Source of the DNA: Tritrichomonas musculus
Lineage: Eukaryota > Parabasalia > Tritrichomonadida > Tritrichomonadidae
NCBI GenBank assembly: GCA_039105265.1
Contig: JAPFFF010000018.1
Location: 1,736,001-1,800,000 of the forward strand
Reading direction: 5' to 3'
DNA length: 64,000 nt
The position numbers were made by a program, and so were the translations under genes. The notes under the pieces are model-generated. The model did not search any database and was not told where the DNA came from. It saw nothing but the letters and a program-made list of their open reading frames with translations. Within the stretch, counting starts at the first letter, position 1. Each line of letters starts with the position of its first letter. Of this stretch, positions 18,659-27,372 are shown piece by piece.

Positions 18659-19984
18659 TTAGACAGCAAAGTACTGCTTATAGTCTTCACCTAGTGATTC
18701 ATAATTGGGTGCCACGAATCGGGTATACATAATGGGGATTGTTATAGTAGCTCGCTCATCATCAGTCTTAGGACTTCGACCAGTTTTGGTTTTGGTATAT
18801 GGAACATAGAACGCAGTTCCTGCTTGATCATTATCATTCAACTGGAATCTACGATATGGGTTCAGCAATTTGCATTCGACGTTCCCATTATGGTATCTTA
18901 TGAATTCAGCAATCTCATTGAACACACGCCTCTGCTTCTCATGCTTCTTCTCAGTTTTGGATGTATCGTAATGGATCAATATGATATTCCCCTTGCGATA
19001 GCTCAGTAGTCCACCCATTTGCATATTATTTTTGACTCGACGTAGCCGCCGTTGGCAATCCCTGATGTATCTCCATTCCAAATCAGGGTTGTGCTGCATT
19101 TGATTGGGTGTATAGTATATCTCCTTGGGTTCCCTTGCTAGATACGGGTCATATTGGATTCCATCATCTCGGTAATTGGGATTGGGCATTCGTAGAGACC
19201 GATGTGGTGTGTTGTTATAGTAGTGAACCATCTGTTGCATCAGGAATGGGTCTCCAATTCTACGATTATCTAGACCGAATGCATTGCGGAGTGTCCTAAT
19301 GGTTGCATCAACGATTTTGTGAGCGTTGTTGTGTTTGGATTTATCGACAATCACTGCATTACCGTCAATCAACACATTTTTGGTACCTGCATATTTATTT
19401 TTGTCTGGACTTCTGTAGGGAATTATATCAAGCACTTTTAGTAGATTATTTTCACCATCACATTTGATGGTATTAAATTTGAAGTCATCATATTTATCGA
19501 GAATGATTTTGACGTATGCATCCTTAATGGTATCAGCTAGTTTGTTCTTAAGTGGTTCCACAATTAGATATCGCGTATTGACATTCACCATGATGAGGTA
19601 TATGGTTTCATGGGGTACCAATTTATCACCATTCTTCGTAGTGTACTTCACAAACATCAAATCGACCTCCCAGCAGCCAGGTTCTAATGAGAAATCCGGT
19701 TTTGAATAATAATTGCATGATTTCAATTTGAAGTCCTTCACGAATGGCTCATGATGATACTCCGGATTGATGATAAACAGCGATGGGTCCAATTTTGATA
19801 TTTTGGATTTGAATGGGTACTTGAGCAATGACTTGTACTCATTATCGAATATCTTGAATGATTTCTTGTTGGTATTAGCCATTTCCTGGGGCGGAGGGGG
19901 AGCAGGAACTGCGTTCTCAGGGGGCTTAGGTGGTTCAGGAACTGCTTTCTCACCCCACAAGAATGATGTTACTTTGTGAAACAT
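18659..19984 (-). CDS. int: Retroviral-type (rve, DDE) integrase of the Maverick
   Basis: 441 residues. After a Pro-rich N-terminal stretch (PPKPPENAVPAPPPP) comes an RNase-H-like integrase core. The first Asp is D108 (WEVDLMFV) and the second is D176 (IKCDGENN). The third acidic position is D226 in KIVDATIRTLR, where most retroviral integrases have Glu (VE.....LK). The NTPHRSL motif near residue 255 is typical of rve integrases. The C-terminal part (GNIILIHYDTS...) resembles an SH3 or chromo-like DNA-binding barrel. It would cut and join the TIR ends and make the 6-bp duplication seen here. The Glu-to-Asp exchange may be a lineage feature and not a defect. Two forms of the recurrent hairpin motif lie in its 5' part and one in its 3' part. 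Confidence 0.9.
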   Translation of the reverse strand: MFHKVTSFLWGEKAVPEPPKPPENAVPAPPPPQEMANTNKKSFKIFDNEYKSLLKYPFKSKISKLDPSLFIINPEYHHEPFVKDFKLKSCNYYSKPDFSLEPGCWEVDLMFVKYTTKNGDKLVPHETIYLIMVNVNTRYLIVEPLKNKLADTIKDAYVKIILDKYDDFKFNTIKCDGENNLLKVLDIIPYRSPDKNKYAGTKNVLIDGNAVIVDKSKHNNAHKIVDATIRTLRNAFGLDNRRIGDPFLMQQMVHYYNNTPHRSLRMPNPNYRDDGIQYDPYLAREPKEIYYTPNQMQHNPDLEWRYIRDCQRRLRRVKNNMQMGGLLSYRKGNIILIHYDTSKTEKKHEKQRRVFNEIAEFIRYHNGNVECKLLNPYRRFQLNDNDQAGTAFYVPYTKTKTGRSPKTDDERATITIPIMYTRFVAPNYESLGEDYKQYFAV

Positions 19985-20016
19985 TTAATATGCAAAAATA
20001 ATGGTCTCTATCGTGA

Positions 20017-20030
20017 CAGCAAAATTGCTG
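20017..20030. terminator. Hairpin motif CAGCAAAATTGCTG after the 77-aa gene
   Basis: Same 14-mer as at 11606-11619, placed between the 3' end of the 20042 gene and the start of the integrase gene, both on -. Two of the three copies sit just after a gene end, which supports a 3'-end role. Confidence 0.4.
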
Positions 20031-20041
20031 TTACCAGAAAT

Positions 20042-20275
20042 TTAGTGGTTATCGTTTGATAATTCAGCTAACTCATTTTCAAGTTTGGCAACCTTTTCCT
20101 TCAAACTATTGATGTCCTCAATCAATGATTCACGGACTGCGAGACCATTGCTGCCCAGCATGCCACCTTTGATGTTATTGAGGTGACCCTTATACATATA
20201 GCACTTCTCCTTGAGATCATGCTTGATGCGCTTCAACTCTGGAATCTCTTTCTTGTATTCACCCAATTCAGTCAT
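20042..20275 (-). CDS. Small coiled-coil protein, 77 aa
   Basis: Two helical segments, about residues 1-28 and 45-75, with heptad-like spacing (INSLKEKVAKLENELAEL), joined by a Gly-rich turn (IKGGMLGSNGL). No family recognised. It shares a bidirectional promoter region of about 34 bases (20276-20309) with the divergent 20310 gene. An assembly or scaffold role is possible. Confidence 0.75.
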   Translation of the reverse strand: MTELGEYKKEIPELKRIKHDLKEKCYMYKGHLNNIKGGMLGSNGLAVRESLIEDINSLKEKVAKLENELAELSNDNH

Positions 20276-20309
20276 TTAGATATGAAAAAAAGTGTTTTTT
20301 CAAGATTAA

Positions 20310-20564
20310 ATGTCATACGCGAAAGCTAAGGAATGTAATTCATACGAGGAACGCCGTGTATTAAGAGATTCAAATGGGCTTACGTATTTCAATCACCTGG
20401 AACGTCACATGCGAAATAGGCGAACTATGAGTTGTACCAAACCCACAATCCCAAAATATGAAGATAAGGGGTGTGTCGTGCATGACCCAATCATTAAGTC
20501 AACATCATCAACCCTACACCACTCGCTCAATCACCAGGTAATCCCAAATAATTCAAAAATTTAA
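20310..20564 (+). CDS. Unrecognised basic 84-aa protein
   Basis: A small basic protein with Cys and His (HLERHMRNRRTMSC, then KYEDKGCVVHD), possibly metal-binding, and a Ser/His-rich tail. The ATG follows TTTTTTCAAGATTAA. The stop codon overlaps the stop of the convergent 20561 gene. No family recognised. Confidence 0.6.
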   Translation: MSYAKAKECNSYEERRVLRDSNGLTYFNHLERHMRNRRTMSCTKPTIPKYEDKGCVVHDPIIKSTSSTLHHSLNHQVIPNNSKI

Positions 20565-21049
20565 TGTCTTAGGATACTGTTCACTGCATCAGTACACTCA
20601 TTCACAGTATTGGTGAGCTGATTTATTTTTGTGGTGATCACGCCAATGGTGTTCTCCAGAGTGGTAATCCGCTTGGTGTATTCATCAACTGTTGACTGCA
20701 ATGCATTGATGTCAGCGCGAATGCTTGCAAATTGGATCTCCACCAGGTTGTCATTATCGGCTGGCTTGGTGATCTTCTTGAGAAACACATTACTGGAGCC
20801 ATCCTTGCCAGTGCGTTTGGTAATCCTGTACTCGCATTCGGGTGTGATTATTTTGTAGGTTTTATTGAGGTAATTGGTGGTCTTCTCATTGAACATATCC
20901 TTGTACTTCTGGTAGAACAGGTCGAACTCCTCTACTGAGTTGAATGTGCGTTGCTCCTGCTTGTTATCATTAATAACTCTAATATCGCAATTCATTTCAA
21001 AACGGACAAAAATATATTCATATGTATGTGGATATTCTATGATGATCAA
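20561..21049 (-). CDS. Unrecognised 162-aa protein with C-terminal coiled coil
   Basis: The first 90 residues are mixed alpha/beta and charged, with an aromatic N terminus. The last 70 form a coiled coil with repeated Thr/Asn/Ile heptads (DEYTKRITTLENTIGVITTK and after), as in short trimeric stalks. Its start overlaps the stop of the 21046 gene by four bases, so the two - genes are translationally close. The fibre-like gene of this element has similar trimeric features, so this may be a second small fibre or spike; that is inference. Confidence 0.7.
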   Translation of the reverse strand: MIIIEYPHTYEYIFVRFEMNCDIRVINDNKQEQRTFNSVEEFDLFYQKYKDMFNEKTTNYLNKTYKIITPECEYRITKRTGKDGSSNVFLKKITKPADNDNLVEIQFASIRADINALQSTVDEYTKRITTLENTIGVITTKINQLTNTVNECTDAVNSILRH

Positions 21050-21297
21050 ACCTTGTCCAGTATGGATTTGCCTATATCATTAGCTTTGCTTACGTAATTG
21101 AGTCCAGTGCTGATGGTGTCTACAACTGGTCCAACACCTGGTATGAAGTCGGCGATTGGCTTGATCCTATTGATGATCCCCTTTCCAATATCAACTGCCC
21201 TTGGGAGGTTGCGGATGACAGTTTGAGCTGCATTCTTGAGCTTACTACCGACGTTCTTGAAAGCGTTCTTAATCTTCTTGAAGATTCCAATACCCAT
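21046..21297 (-). CDS. Small amphipathic protein, possible membrane-active or capsid-interior protein
   Basis: Chosen start is the ATG at 21297 (MGIGIFKKIKNAF), because the longer frame to 21336 has no ATG. 83 residues with a Lys-rich amphipathic helix at the N terminus (FKKIKNAFKNVGSKLKNAA). A hydrophobic Gly/Pro-rich centre (IADFIPGVGPVVDTISTGL) follows. This composition resembles membrane-lytic internal capsid proteins such as adenovirus pVI or small minor capsid proteins. It is divergent from the major capsid gene, with 47 bases between the two starts. Resemblance is by composition only. Confidence 0.6.
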   Translation of the reverse strand: MGIGIFKKIKNAFKNVGSKLKNAAQTVIRNLPRAVDIGKGIINRIKPIADFIPGVGPVVDTISTGLNYVSKANDIGKSILDKV

Positions 21298-21344
21298 TTG
21301 GTATATAAAAAAATGTGATTTCAAGCTTTTTTCCAAGATACAAA

Positions 21345-23429
21345 ATGAGATACAGGAACGAAAGAGCTCACAATTTGAAATACGAGGTTGGGAATGTCAA
21401 TGACACATTCCAGAAGATGCGAAATATCATCAATGTGAATGATGGTACCAGAAGCTTCTCATTTAGAACTGTCGATTGCCATGACCAGCCAGCCCCATTT
21501 CACCAAGGCCAGTACTCACAGATTTCATTAACACATCCCGACCACTTCATTAGCGATATCGACAAAGGCTTCCTCACATTCCACATCAAACTCGATTTGC
21601 AATTGAACACCGATTTGGCCAAATTGCAAGAGATCAATGATCCAAATAACTTCTATAAACTGTTTGTCGGATTTAAGTCCTCGAACCAATTATTCGACAG
21701 GCTCGAGATTCTCCATAACAATGTCAATGTCGGATATCAGCAAAATGAATGCATTCGCGAGGGCTTCCTATACTCGGTTTTGAAACCAGAGACTGAGAAG
21801 ATGCGCCGCAGATTCGTTCACAGCTTATGGGAGAACATCAGCAATTACAGTCAAACTCATGCTGGTTCATACGTTAATCTCAATAGCTTCAAGGATGGTG
21901 GTAAGACCACAACTGAATTCGACTTGAATGTACCATTTGATGACTTGCTTGCATTACAGGCATTTGACTTATTCCCTAATGGAATCATTGGTGATTTATC
22001 CATTAGATTCCAAGTCAGTCCAGCTGGTCTTGTTTGGGCTGCCATTGACCCATACACGGTTGCTGAAGCTAAGGCATTCCTCGAAGATAATGATAGCATA
22101 TCCCCAGAGGAACTCGATAAACTCAAACAAATCAAAGCATATGGACATCTCAAACATCAATTCACTCAAATCGGTAATGAGGCTATCATCCCAGGACCAG
22201 GAACACCTTCACCATCTCCAACTCCAGGACCTTCACCAGGACCTTCACCATCTCCAACTCCAGACCCATCTCCTGAAGAAGAAGATAAGCCAGATCCATC
22301 ACCAAGTCCAAGTCCAACTCCAGCTCCAATCAAATATAAGCTTAGATACAGAATTGGTGAACAATACAATTTCCAAAGTGATGGTTCATATACTTATGAT
22401 GATATCGCACAGGATCTTGTCATGTATTTCAGCTATACAGCAGATGAGTTTGCTAAATTGGACCTCAAGCCAACTGCCACTGATGAAGAAATATGTTTAG
22501 CCAATCCGGATTACACCAAACCAGCTTTGCAACACAATGATGGTAAGTACTATGTATGGCAAATCGAGAAGACCGTTGCTAAATCTGCTAACCACATCAT
22601 GAGTGAATATCATGGTGCTAGAAAGCAAATCTTGAGTGAAACATATTCATCACAACCAGCAACACTCACTGTTAACCGAATGACCATCACTCTCTGTAAG
22701 TCCAACATGCAAGGCTATGGTGTTTGTGAAGCCACTCGTGCAAGCATTGAATCCATATTACGTGAAGGCCTAGTAATCCCATCTCAAAAGGTCGATTACC
22801 ATGCATTCCCAATTGCAGCTGCCGCTAACGGAATCAAGTCTACATTGAATATCCCATTAATCAATGTCACAAGCATGTCATTGTTGTTCCCCAAGCATCA
22901 CAATGATTTGACTGTATTTGAGAATCCGGTTTACCAAAACTGCTTTTTGAATATCGGTGGTAAGAACTTCCCAGATGAGAATGTCAGTACCATTGGCGCC
23001 AGATTCTTCGAAAGCCAATTAACAGCTGGAGACCTCGATGGTATCACACTCCAATGTTCAAAGGAATTCGAAGATAGCTTCACCATGCCTAAGAACGATG
23101 AAAATGGTGTCCGATATCGCAATACATTGAGTGATGCCACATCATTTGTATTCAATGTCCAAACTGAACGTGCATCTGCTGGATACTGTTATGATGGCTT
23201 AGATGGTGGCAAAGGCAATATCCAAATTCAAGTCAATGGTCAACCAATATTCACTGGTGATAATGATACATATTACAAGATTATCGAACCAAGTGGAGCC
23301 ATTGTTAGACCACCACCTGTACAACTCTGTTTATGTAGAGACACCTACTTCAAGCTCTCACTCGATGGCCTTGAATATATCGATGATGAATCACCAGCTG
23401 GCTCTCAAGTTGATCCAGAAATGGCATAA
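21345..23429 (+). CDS. mcp: Major capsid protein candidate (double jelly-roll)
   Basis: 694 residues from the ATG at 21345, the first ATG in frame (an in-frame GTG is at 21315). The N-terminal half has hallmark segments of Maverick capsids: a capsid-like LFDRLEILHNNVNVGYQQN, then REGFLYSVLKP, then PFDDLLALQAFDLFPNGIIGDLSIRFQV. A Pro/Ser/Gly-rich tract (PSPTPGPSPGPSPSPTP, about residues 287-325) is inserted between the two jelly-roll halves. The second half includes NIPLINVTSMSLLFPKHHND and ends near YIDDES. It is flanked by the pVI-like gene and the packaging ATPase, the usual morphogenetic neighbourhood. The assignment to the double-jelly-roll fold rests on known Maverick capsid patterns, not a computed model. 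Confidence 0.85.
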   Translation: MRYRNERAHNLKYEVGNVNDTFQKMRNIINVNDGTRSFSFRTVDCHDQPAPFHQGQYSQISLTHPDHFISDIDKGFLTFHIKLDLQLNTDLAKLQEINDPNNFYKLFVGFKSSNQLFDRLEILHNNVNVGYQQNECIREGFLYSVLKPETEKMRRRFVHSLWENISNYSQTHAGSYVNLNSFKDGGKTTTEFDLNVPFDDLLALQAFDLFPNGIIGDLSIRFQVSPAGLVWAAIDPYTVAEAKAFLEDNDSISPEELDKLKQIKAYGHLKHQFTQIGNEAIIPGPGTPSPSPTPGPSPGPSPSPTPDPSPEEEDKPDPSPSPSPTPAPIKYKLRYRIGEQYNFQSDGSYTYDDIAQDLVMYFSYTADEFAKLDLKPTATDEEICLANPDYTKPALQHNDGKYYVWQIEKTVAKSANHIMSEYHGARKQILSETYSSQPATLTVNRMTITLCKSNMQGYGVCEATRASIESILREGLVIPSQKVDYHAFPIAAAANGIKSTLNIPLINVTSMSLLFPKHHNDLTVFENPVYQNCFLNIGGKNFPDENVSTIGARFFESQLTAGDLDGITLQCSKEFEDSFTMPKNDENGVRYRNTLSDATSFVFNVQTERASAGYCYDGLDGGKGNIQIQVNGQPIFTGDNDTYYKIIEPSGAIVRPPPVQLCLCRDTYFKLSLDGLEYIDDESPAGSQVDPEMA

Positions 23430-23471
23430 GAAATATGGCATTAGTGGTAAAAATATTTTTGCACTTTGGAA

Positions 23472-24092
23472 ATGTCTCTCCATAAGGCTAGAATTCTATC
23501 AAGTGAGAATGATGCGAGTGTTAAGCAAGAGCAGAATGTGAATATTAAGATCGCTGCGAATAGACCTCCACCTGTACAACCAGTATCATACCCTCAAGTC
23601 CCACAGATGCAACCCCAAATGGAATACACTAAAGGTCTAAACCCCGAAGGGGTATACACGCAAAATGGCACACAGGATGCAAATTTTACTACAGCCTCGA
23701 CAACTGGTCCATATCCATCAGTTGCTCCAATAAACAGTCCACCCATCGAACGTTCATTAGACCTCGACACTGACGACTTGGGTACCAAAAATAAATTCCT
23801 CGAGATATTGCTGAATATCTATGAGACCAATCCACTGAGGATGAACAACTACCTAGTGTGTCATAGCAATACACTGATGGAGCTCATTAAGATACTCACT
23901 AAGGCTGACAAGGTTGAGCTGGTCATCAATGAGGATAGTGGGTGCACTGGTTGTGTTTCAAACTCCAAGTACATGAAAATTGATAAGATATTGGTGTCCA
24001 AAAACGGGGTATCCAATGAGTTGAAATATGGATATAACCATGTATGGACCGAGCTCATAAGGCACTCGATATCACTCAAAATTTGTATTTAA
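23472..24092 (+). CDS. Unrecognised 206-aa protein between capsid and ATPase
   Basis: Start taken at ATG 23472 (MSLHKARIL), preceded by AAATATTTTTGCACTTTGGAA, a good upstream box. The first 90 residues are Pro/Gln/Thr-rich and disordered. A C-terminal domain of about 110 residues (NKFLEILLNIYETNPLRMNNY onward) contains NEDSGCTGC and SNSKYMKIDKILV and looks globular alpha/beta. Its place in the morphogenetic block suggests a virion or assembly role. No family recognised. Confidence 0.75.
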   Translation: MSLHKARILSSENDASVKQEQNVNIKIAANRPPPVQPVSYPQVPQMQPQMEYTKGLNPEGVYTQNGTQDANFTTASTTGPYPSVAPINSPPIERSLDLDTDDLGTKNKFLEILLNIYETNPLRMNNYLVCHSNTLMELIKILTKADKVELVINEDSGCTGCVSNSKYMKIDKILVSKNGVSNELKYGYNHVWTELIRHSISLKICI

Positions 24093-24102
24093 ATTTGCAT
24101 AA

Positions 24103-24252
24103 ATGTCCAGCGCTAGTGAAATCATCATGAATATACTATTGGGGTTGATATTGGTGACCAATGTAGTTGAACTGCTATTACTGGTATCGCTTACAGCTGA
24201 AGATGAACCACCTGAGCTGACTGATGAGCTGAGGCGCACACTATATGCGTAA
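24103..24252 (+). CDS. 49-aa single-span membrane protein
   Basis: Short frame from ATG 24103 to TAA 24250-24252. Residues about 8-30 are a continuous hydrophobic segment (IIMNILLGLILVTNVVELLL) followed by an acidic tail (EDEPPELTDEL). The ATG is preceded by ATTTAAATTTGCATAA, the element's upstream box, and it lies neatly between two genes with spacers of 10 and 19 bases, which supports it as real. It may insert in a membrane during virion assembly or exit. Confidence 0.6.
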   Translation: MSSASEIIMNILLGLILVTNVVELLLLVSLTAEDEPPELTDELRRTLYA

Positions 24253-24271
24253 AAGCTTTATTTTTGATTAA

Positions 24272-25231
24272 ATGTTATATTACAAGCGCCTACAACCAAC
24301 TCTTTTCGACTATACGTCTATTGAATTATCAGACAGTTCCAGTGAGGATCCAATTGATTTTGATACATTCGATAGGTACCAGAAGCAGCAACCGGTATCC
24401 CAGAGATTTGATGTTGACGAGGCTATGAGTGAGGCCTATTCCAAGAATAGGGATAAAATCACGAATGCATCCATAAGGCCAATCGCTAATGGGATCTATG
24501 CGTGGTACAATACTTTGAACATACTGGTAGCATCACAAGGCAAAGGCAAGAGCCATACAGTAATTCGCGATATCATTCAAATGAGTAGACTCAATAACGG
24601 TAACTTTGGGGGAACCCCTGAGGATTCGCAGAATCCGTTCCACCTGATCGTGTATGTGAGTAAGAACGGTATTATAAATGATTCCACATTTGAATCTCAA
24701 CGCGAGCTCATCAACTTACCCATTGAGGTCGTCGCTGATAGTAATGCTGAACGGTATTTGAAGGAGCTCGATTTATGGAAGGAGTTGTATAACAAATATA
24801 GCTCAGTTGGGAAGGTTACTCTCGACGAGTCCAAGCTGCAGCAGATGTTTGAGTTCCTCCATATCAGCAAACTAGGGAAACCCAATGTACCACTCAACAC
24901 CATAATCCTGTGCGAGGACTTCATTAAGAGCAAGCTATTGAAATCAGCATACTTCACAAACTATATCACCCAGTTGCGTCATAAGAATTCAATCGTTTAC
25001 ATCAACATCCAGTTCTTCAAGGGTGTGCCAACTGATTACAAAAATAACTGCACATCATTCTTCATATTCAATGGGTTCTCACGACAGAAACTCAACTACA
25101 TATATCAGCAGGTGAGCATTCCTTGCGAATTTGAAGAGTTGTGGCAAAAATATAGGACATTATCTGGACATGATTTCATATTGGTGAACACTGTTGAACA
25201 TGATATGCAAGTGGTGTATTCAAAGGTTTAG
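24272..25231 (+). CDS. FtsK/HerA-type genome-packaging ATPase (A32-like)
   Basis: 319 residues. The Walker A motif is ASQGKGKSHT (about residues 87-96). Walker B is the hydrophobic strand TIILCED (about 209-215). A conserved downstream region with ITQLRHKNSIVYINIQFF and FSRQKLNYIYQQ fits the sensor and arginine regions of A32-type ATPases of Mavericks and large DNA viruses. It would pump element DNA into capsids. The gene is in its usual place near the capsid gene. The stop overlaps the convergent 25228 gene. The length is within the range for the family. Confidence 0.88.
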   Translation: MLYYKRLQPTLFDYTSIELSDSSSEDPIDFDTFDRYQKQQPVSQRFDVDEAMSEAYSKNRDKITNASIRPIANGIYAWYNTLNILVASQGKGKSHTVIRDIIQMSRLNNGNFGGTPEDSQNPFHLIVYVSKNGIINDSTFESQRELINLPIEVVADSNAERYLKELDLWKELYNKYSSVGKVTLDESKLQQMFEFLHISKLGKPNVPLNTIILCEDFIKSKLLKSAYFTNYITQLRHKNSIVYINIQFFKGVPTDYKNNCTSFFIFNGFSRQKLNYIYQQVSIPCEFEELWQKYRTLSGHDFILVNTVEHDMQVVYSKV

Positions 25232-25707
25232 GCAAAATCTGGGTCAGCATCCAATACCAAATCTTGATGCTTGCCGATGAATACATCAGGTTCCACAATA
25301 TTGTATTTTTCACGTAATTTGGCTATGAGATCCTTGGTATTTATATTGGTTCTCTCAATCGAGTAGTTGTAATACGGACATTCCTTGAATTCGTGTTTTT
25401 CGGTATCCCCATTTACGAAGAACTCGTGCATGTTGGCACTCAATTTGCGTCTACTATTGGATGTCAATTTGACGTATTCAAGGTTCATCTCCTTGAGCTT
25501 GTTAGGGTAGAATCTAATGGTTTCAGTATCATTCTGGAGTGATACGTATAGGACCTTTGCGAGGTACAGCGAGTTCTTCAAATTGAATGGGAACTTGTCA
25601 CATAATATTGCGAAATTACATTTTGCAAATCCATCAGGCTTTGGCAATAGGGAAATCAATGTGTTGATGTATTCGTAGACAGTGAAATTGTTTGGGGTGG
25701 ATTCCAT
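25228..25707 (-). CDS. Unrecognised 159-aa protein
   Basis: Start at ATG 25707 (MESTPNNFTVYEYINTLISL); the longer frame to 25728 would add seven residues from a non-canonical start. Mixed alpha/beta, with a Cys/Phe-rich early segment (FAKCNFAILCDKF) and a Lys/Arg-rich middle. No Cys/His protease signature. The - strand promoter lies in the 48 bases between it and the right TIR. It is the only unique-region gene next to the right TIR. Confidence 0.7.
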   Translation of the reverse strand: MESTPNNFTVYEYINTLISLLPKPDGFAKCNFAILCDKFPFNLKNSLYLAKVLYVSLQNDTETIRFYPNKLKEMNLEYVKLTSNSRRKLSANMHEFFVNGDTEKHEFKECPYYNYSIERTNINTKDLIAKLREKYNIVEPDVFIGKHQDLVLDADPDFA

Positions 25708-25893
25708 TTGGTGTTGATAAAAAATCAATATTCAAATTTAAAAATAGATGATGAATCTCACACCTCATACCTCACACCTCATACCTCATACCTCACCTCA
25801 AATTGGTATAGGGGTACCCAAGAGGGGGGTCATAAAATTCAATTTAGGTAAATCCTTTAATTGGGAATCCTCATAAGTCCAAAAATAAATTAT

Positions 25894-27138
25894 TCAAGCC
25901 TTGCTATAGTATATAACTCTCTTACTCTTCTCCCATGCAATGGTCTTAAGCAGGAACTGCGTTCTCAGTTTACCCGATTTTGAGAGTATTACACCTAATC
26001 CACGAGGGGTTACATTAGTGTCGAAGTACGCATTATATTTTTGAGTCAATTCTACTATACATATCTTATCATTTGGGAGACCCTTAATGAAATCGTCTAA
26101 GGTCTTCTCCTGATCAATCTCATATACTTCAGCTATAATGGGTGTATGCTGGGATTCGGCATTTGATTCCTTGGCAGATTCCTTGGCAGATACCTTGGCA
26201 GATACCTCAGTCAAACTCTGTTTGGATTTCTCAGCCATCTCTGGTTCCTTAATGTGGATATAATTTAAGAGCTCATTTTCACATATTTTTGCAATGCAAT
26301 CCTTGATTTCCCTATCGATGATTTTGGATAAATCGTGTAAGATATATTCATTGAGATTCTTCATGAGTACTCTAGAGTACCCAATAACGAGTTCACTAGA
26401 TGACATTTCAGTTGGGGGATATTGATCAAGTTTATTATCGATTGCATCAATGATTGTTCCAAGGTATAGATTATAACAAGCATTACTGATTTCCTCGCGC
26501 AATTTCACTAGGGAATCATATTTATGTATATCATTTGCGAAGTACTCATTCGTTCCAACTCCAGTGAGTAGCTTAGTGAAGCTAGATATTAATCTTTGTG
26601 TTAATGAATCGAATAGGTTTATGACCTTGGTAGAGGTTCTATCATAGTATACGAATTTAATGGTACCCTCATATGATTTGTCTTTGGGACATAAGGATTT
26701 GACCTTATTGACAAACGATTCGAATATGCAACTGAGCAAATTCTGGTTGAACATATTGATATCCTTTGTGATGATGTCAACGGCATAATCAAGGGGGTGT
26801 GTATAACTGTAAATCAAAGTTTTGCGTTTCTTATCGAGCTCATCTTGAAATTTCATTAGACGTTCGCGATCTCGGTTGATATATGATAACTCCTTCATTA
26901 GCAGTGCTCGCTCAGGAGATTCAATGTTTGTATAACTATCAATTTTGGTATTCATATCTTGGATCCACTCATCGTACTCATCAAGCGAGAGCTCCTTATG
27001 TATATAGCACTTGATAGCTGACTCGCGATCATGTTCACGTTGGGATTTATTCAATATTTTGTTCATACGAATCTCCAATTCCTTGCAGAAAGAACCTTCA
27101 TATGAAACTATTTGGGTGTTAGTTGGGACAATACTCAT
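25894..27138 (-). CDS. Unrecognised 414-aa protein encoded inside the TIR (right copy)
   Basis: Twin of the gene at 2285-3529. The visible differences lie in the Lys/Glu/Ser linker (AKVSAKES here, AKESTKES there); the rest appears identical. Both copies are intact and read outward-to-inward from the element ends. Equal upkeep of both copies implies recent duplication by end repair or gene conversion. Confidence 0.85.
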   Translation of the reverse strand: MSIVPTNTQIVSYEGSFCKELEIRMNKILNKSQREHDRESAIKCYIHKELSLDEYDEWIQDMNTKIDSYTNIESPERALLMKELSYINRDRERLMKFQDELDKKRKTLIYSYTHPLDYAVDIITKDINMFNQNLLSCIFESFVNKVKSLCPKDKSYEGTIKFVYYDRTSTKVINLFDSLTQRLISSFTKLLTGVGTNEYFANDIHKYDSLVKLREEISNACYNLYLGTIIDAIDNKLDQYPPTEMSSSELVIGYSRVLMKNLNEYILHDLSKIIDREIKDCIAKICENELLNYIHIKEPEMAEKSKQSLTEVSAKVSAKESAKESNAESQHTPIIAEVYEIDQEKTLDDFIKGLPNDKICIVELTQKYNAYFDTNVTPRGLGVILSKSGKLRTQFLLKTIAWEKSKRVIYYSKA

Positions 27139-27372
27139 TTCAAACCAGATAAAAAATTAAATTGATTCGAGAATAGCATTATTTTTGGGATTGTCAATTT
27201 ATGGAAATGCGTAAGCATTTATCTTGAGGCGAAGCCGAATGGAATTTACCTAAAATGGATTTTGAGAGGCTCCTCTTGGGTACCCCTATACCAATTTGAG
27301 GTGAGGTATGAGGTATGAGGTATGAGGTATGAGGTGTGAGGTATGATGTGTGACCCCTTAAGTGAACCTCTT

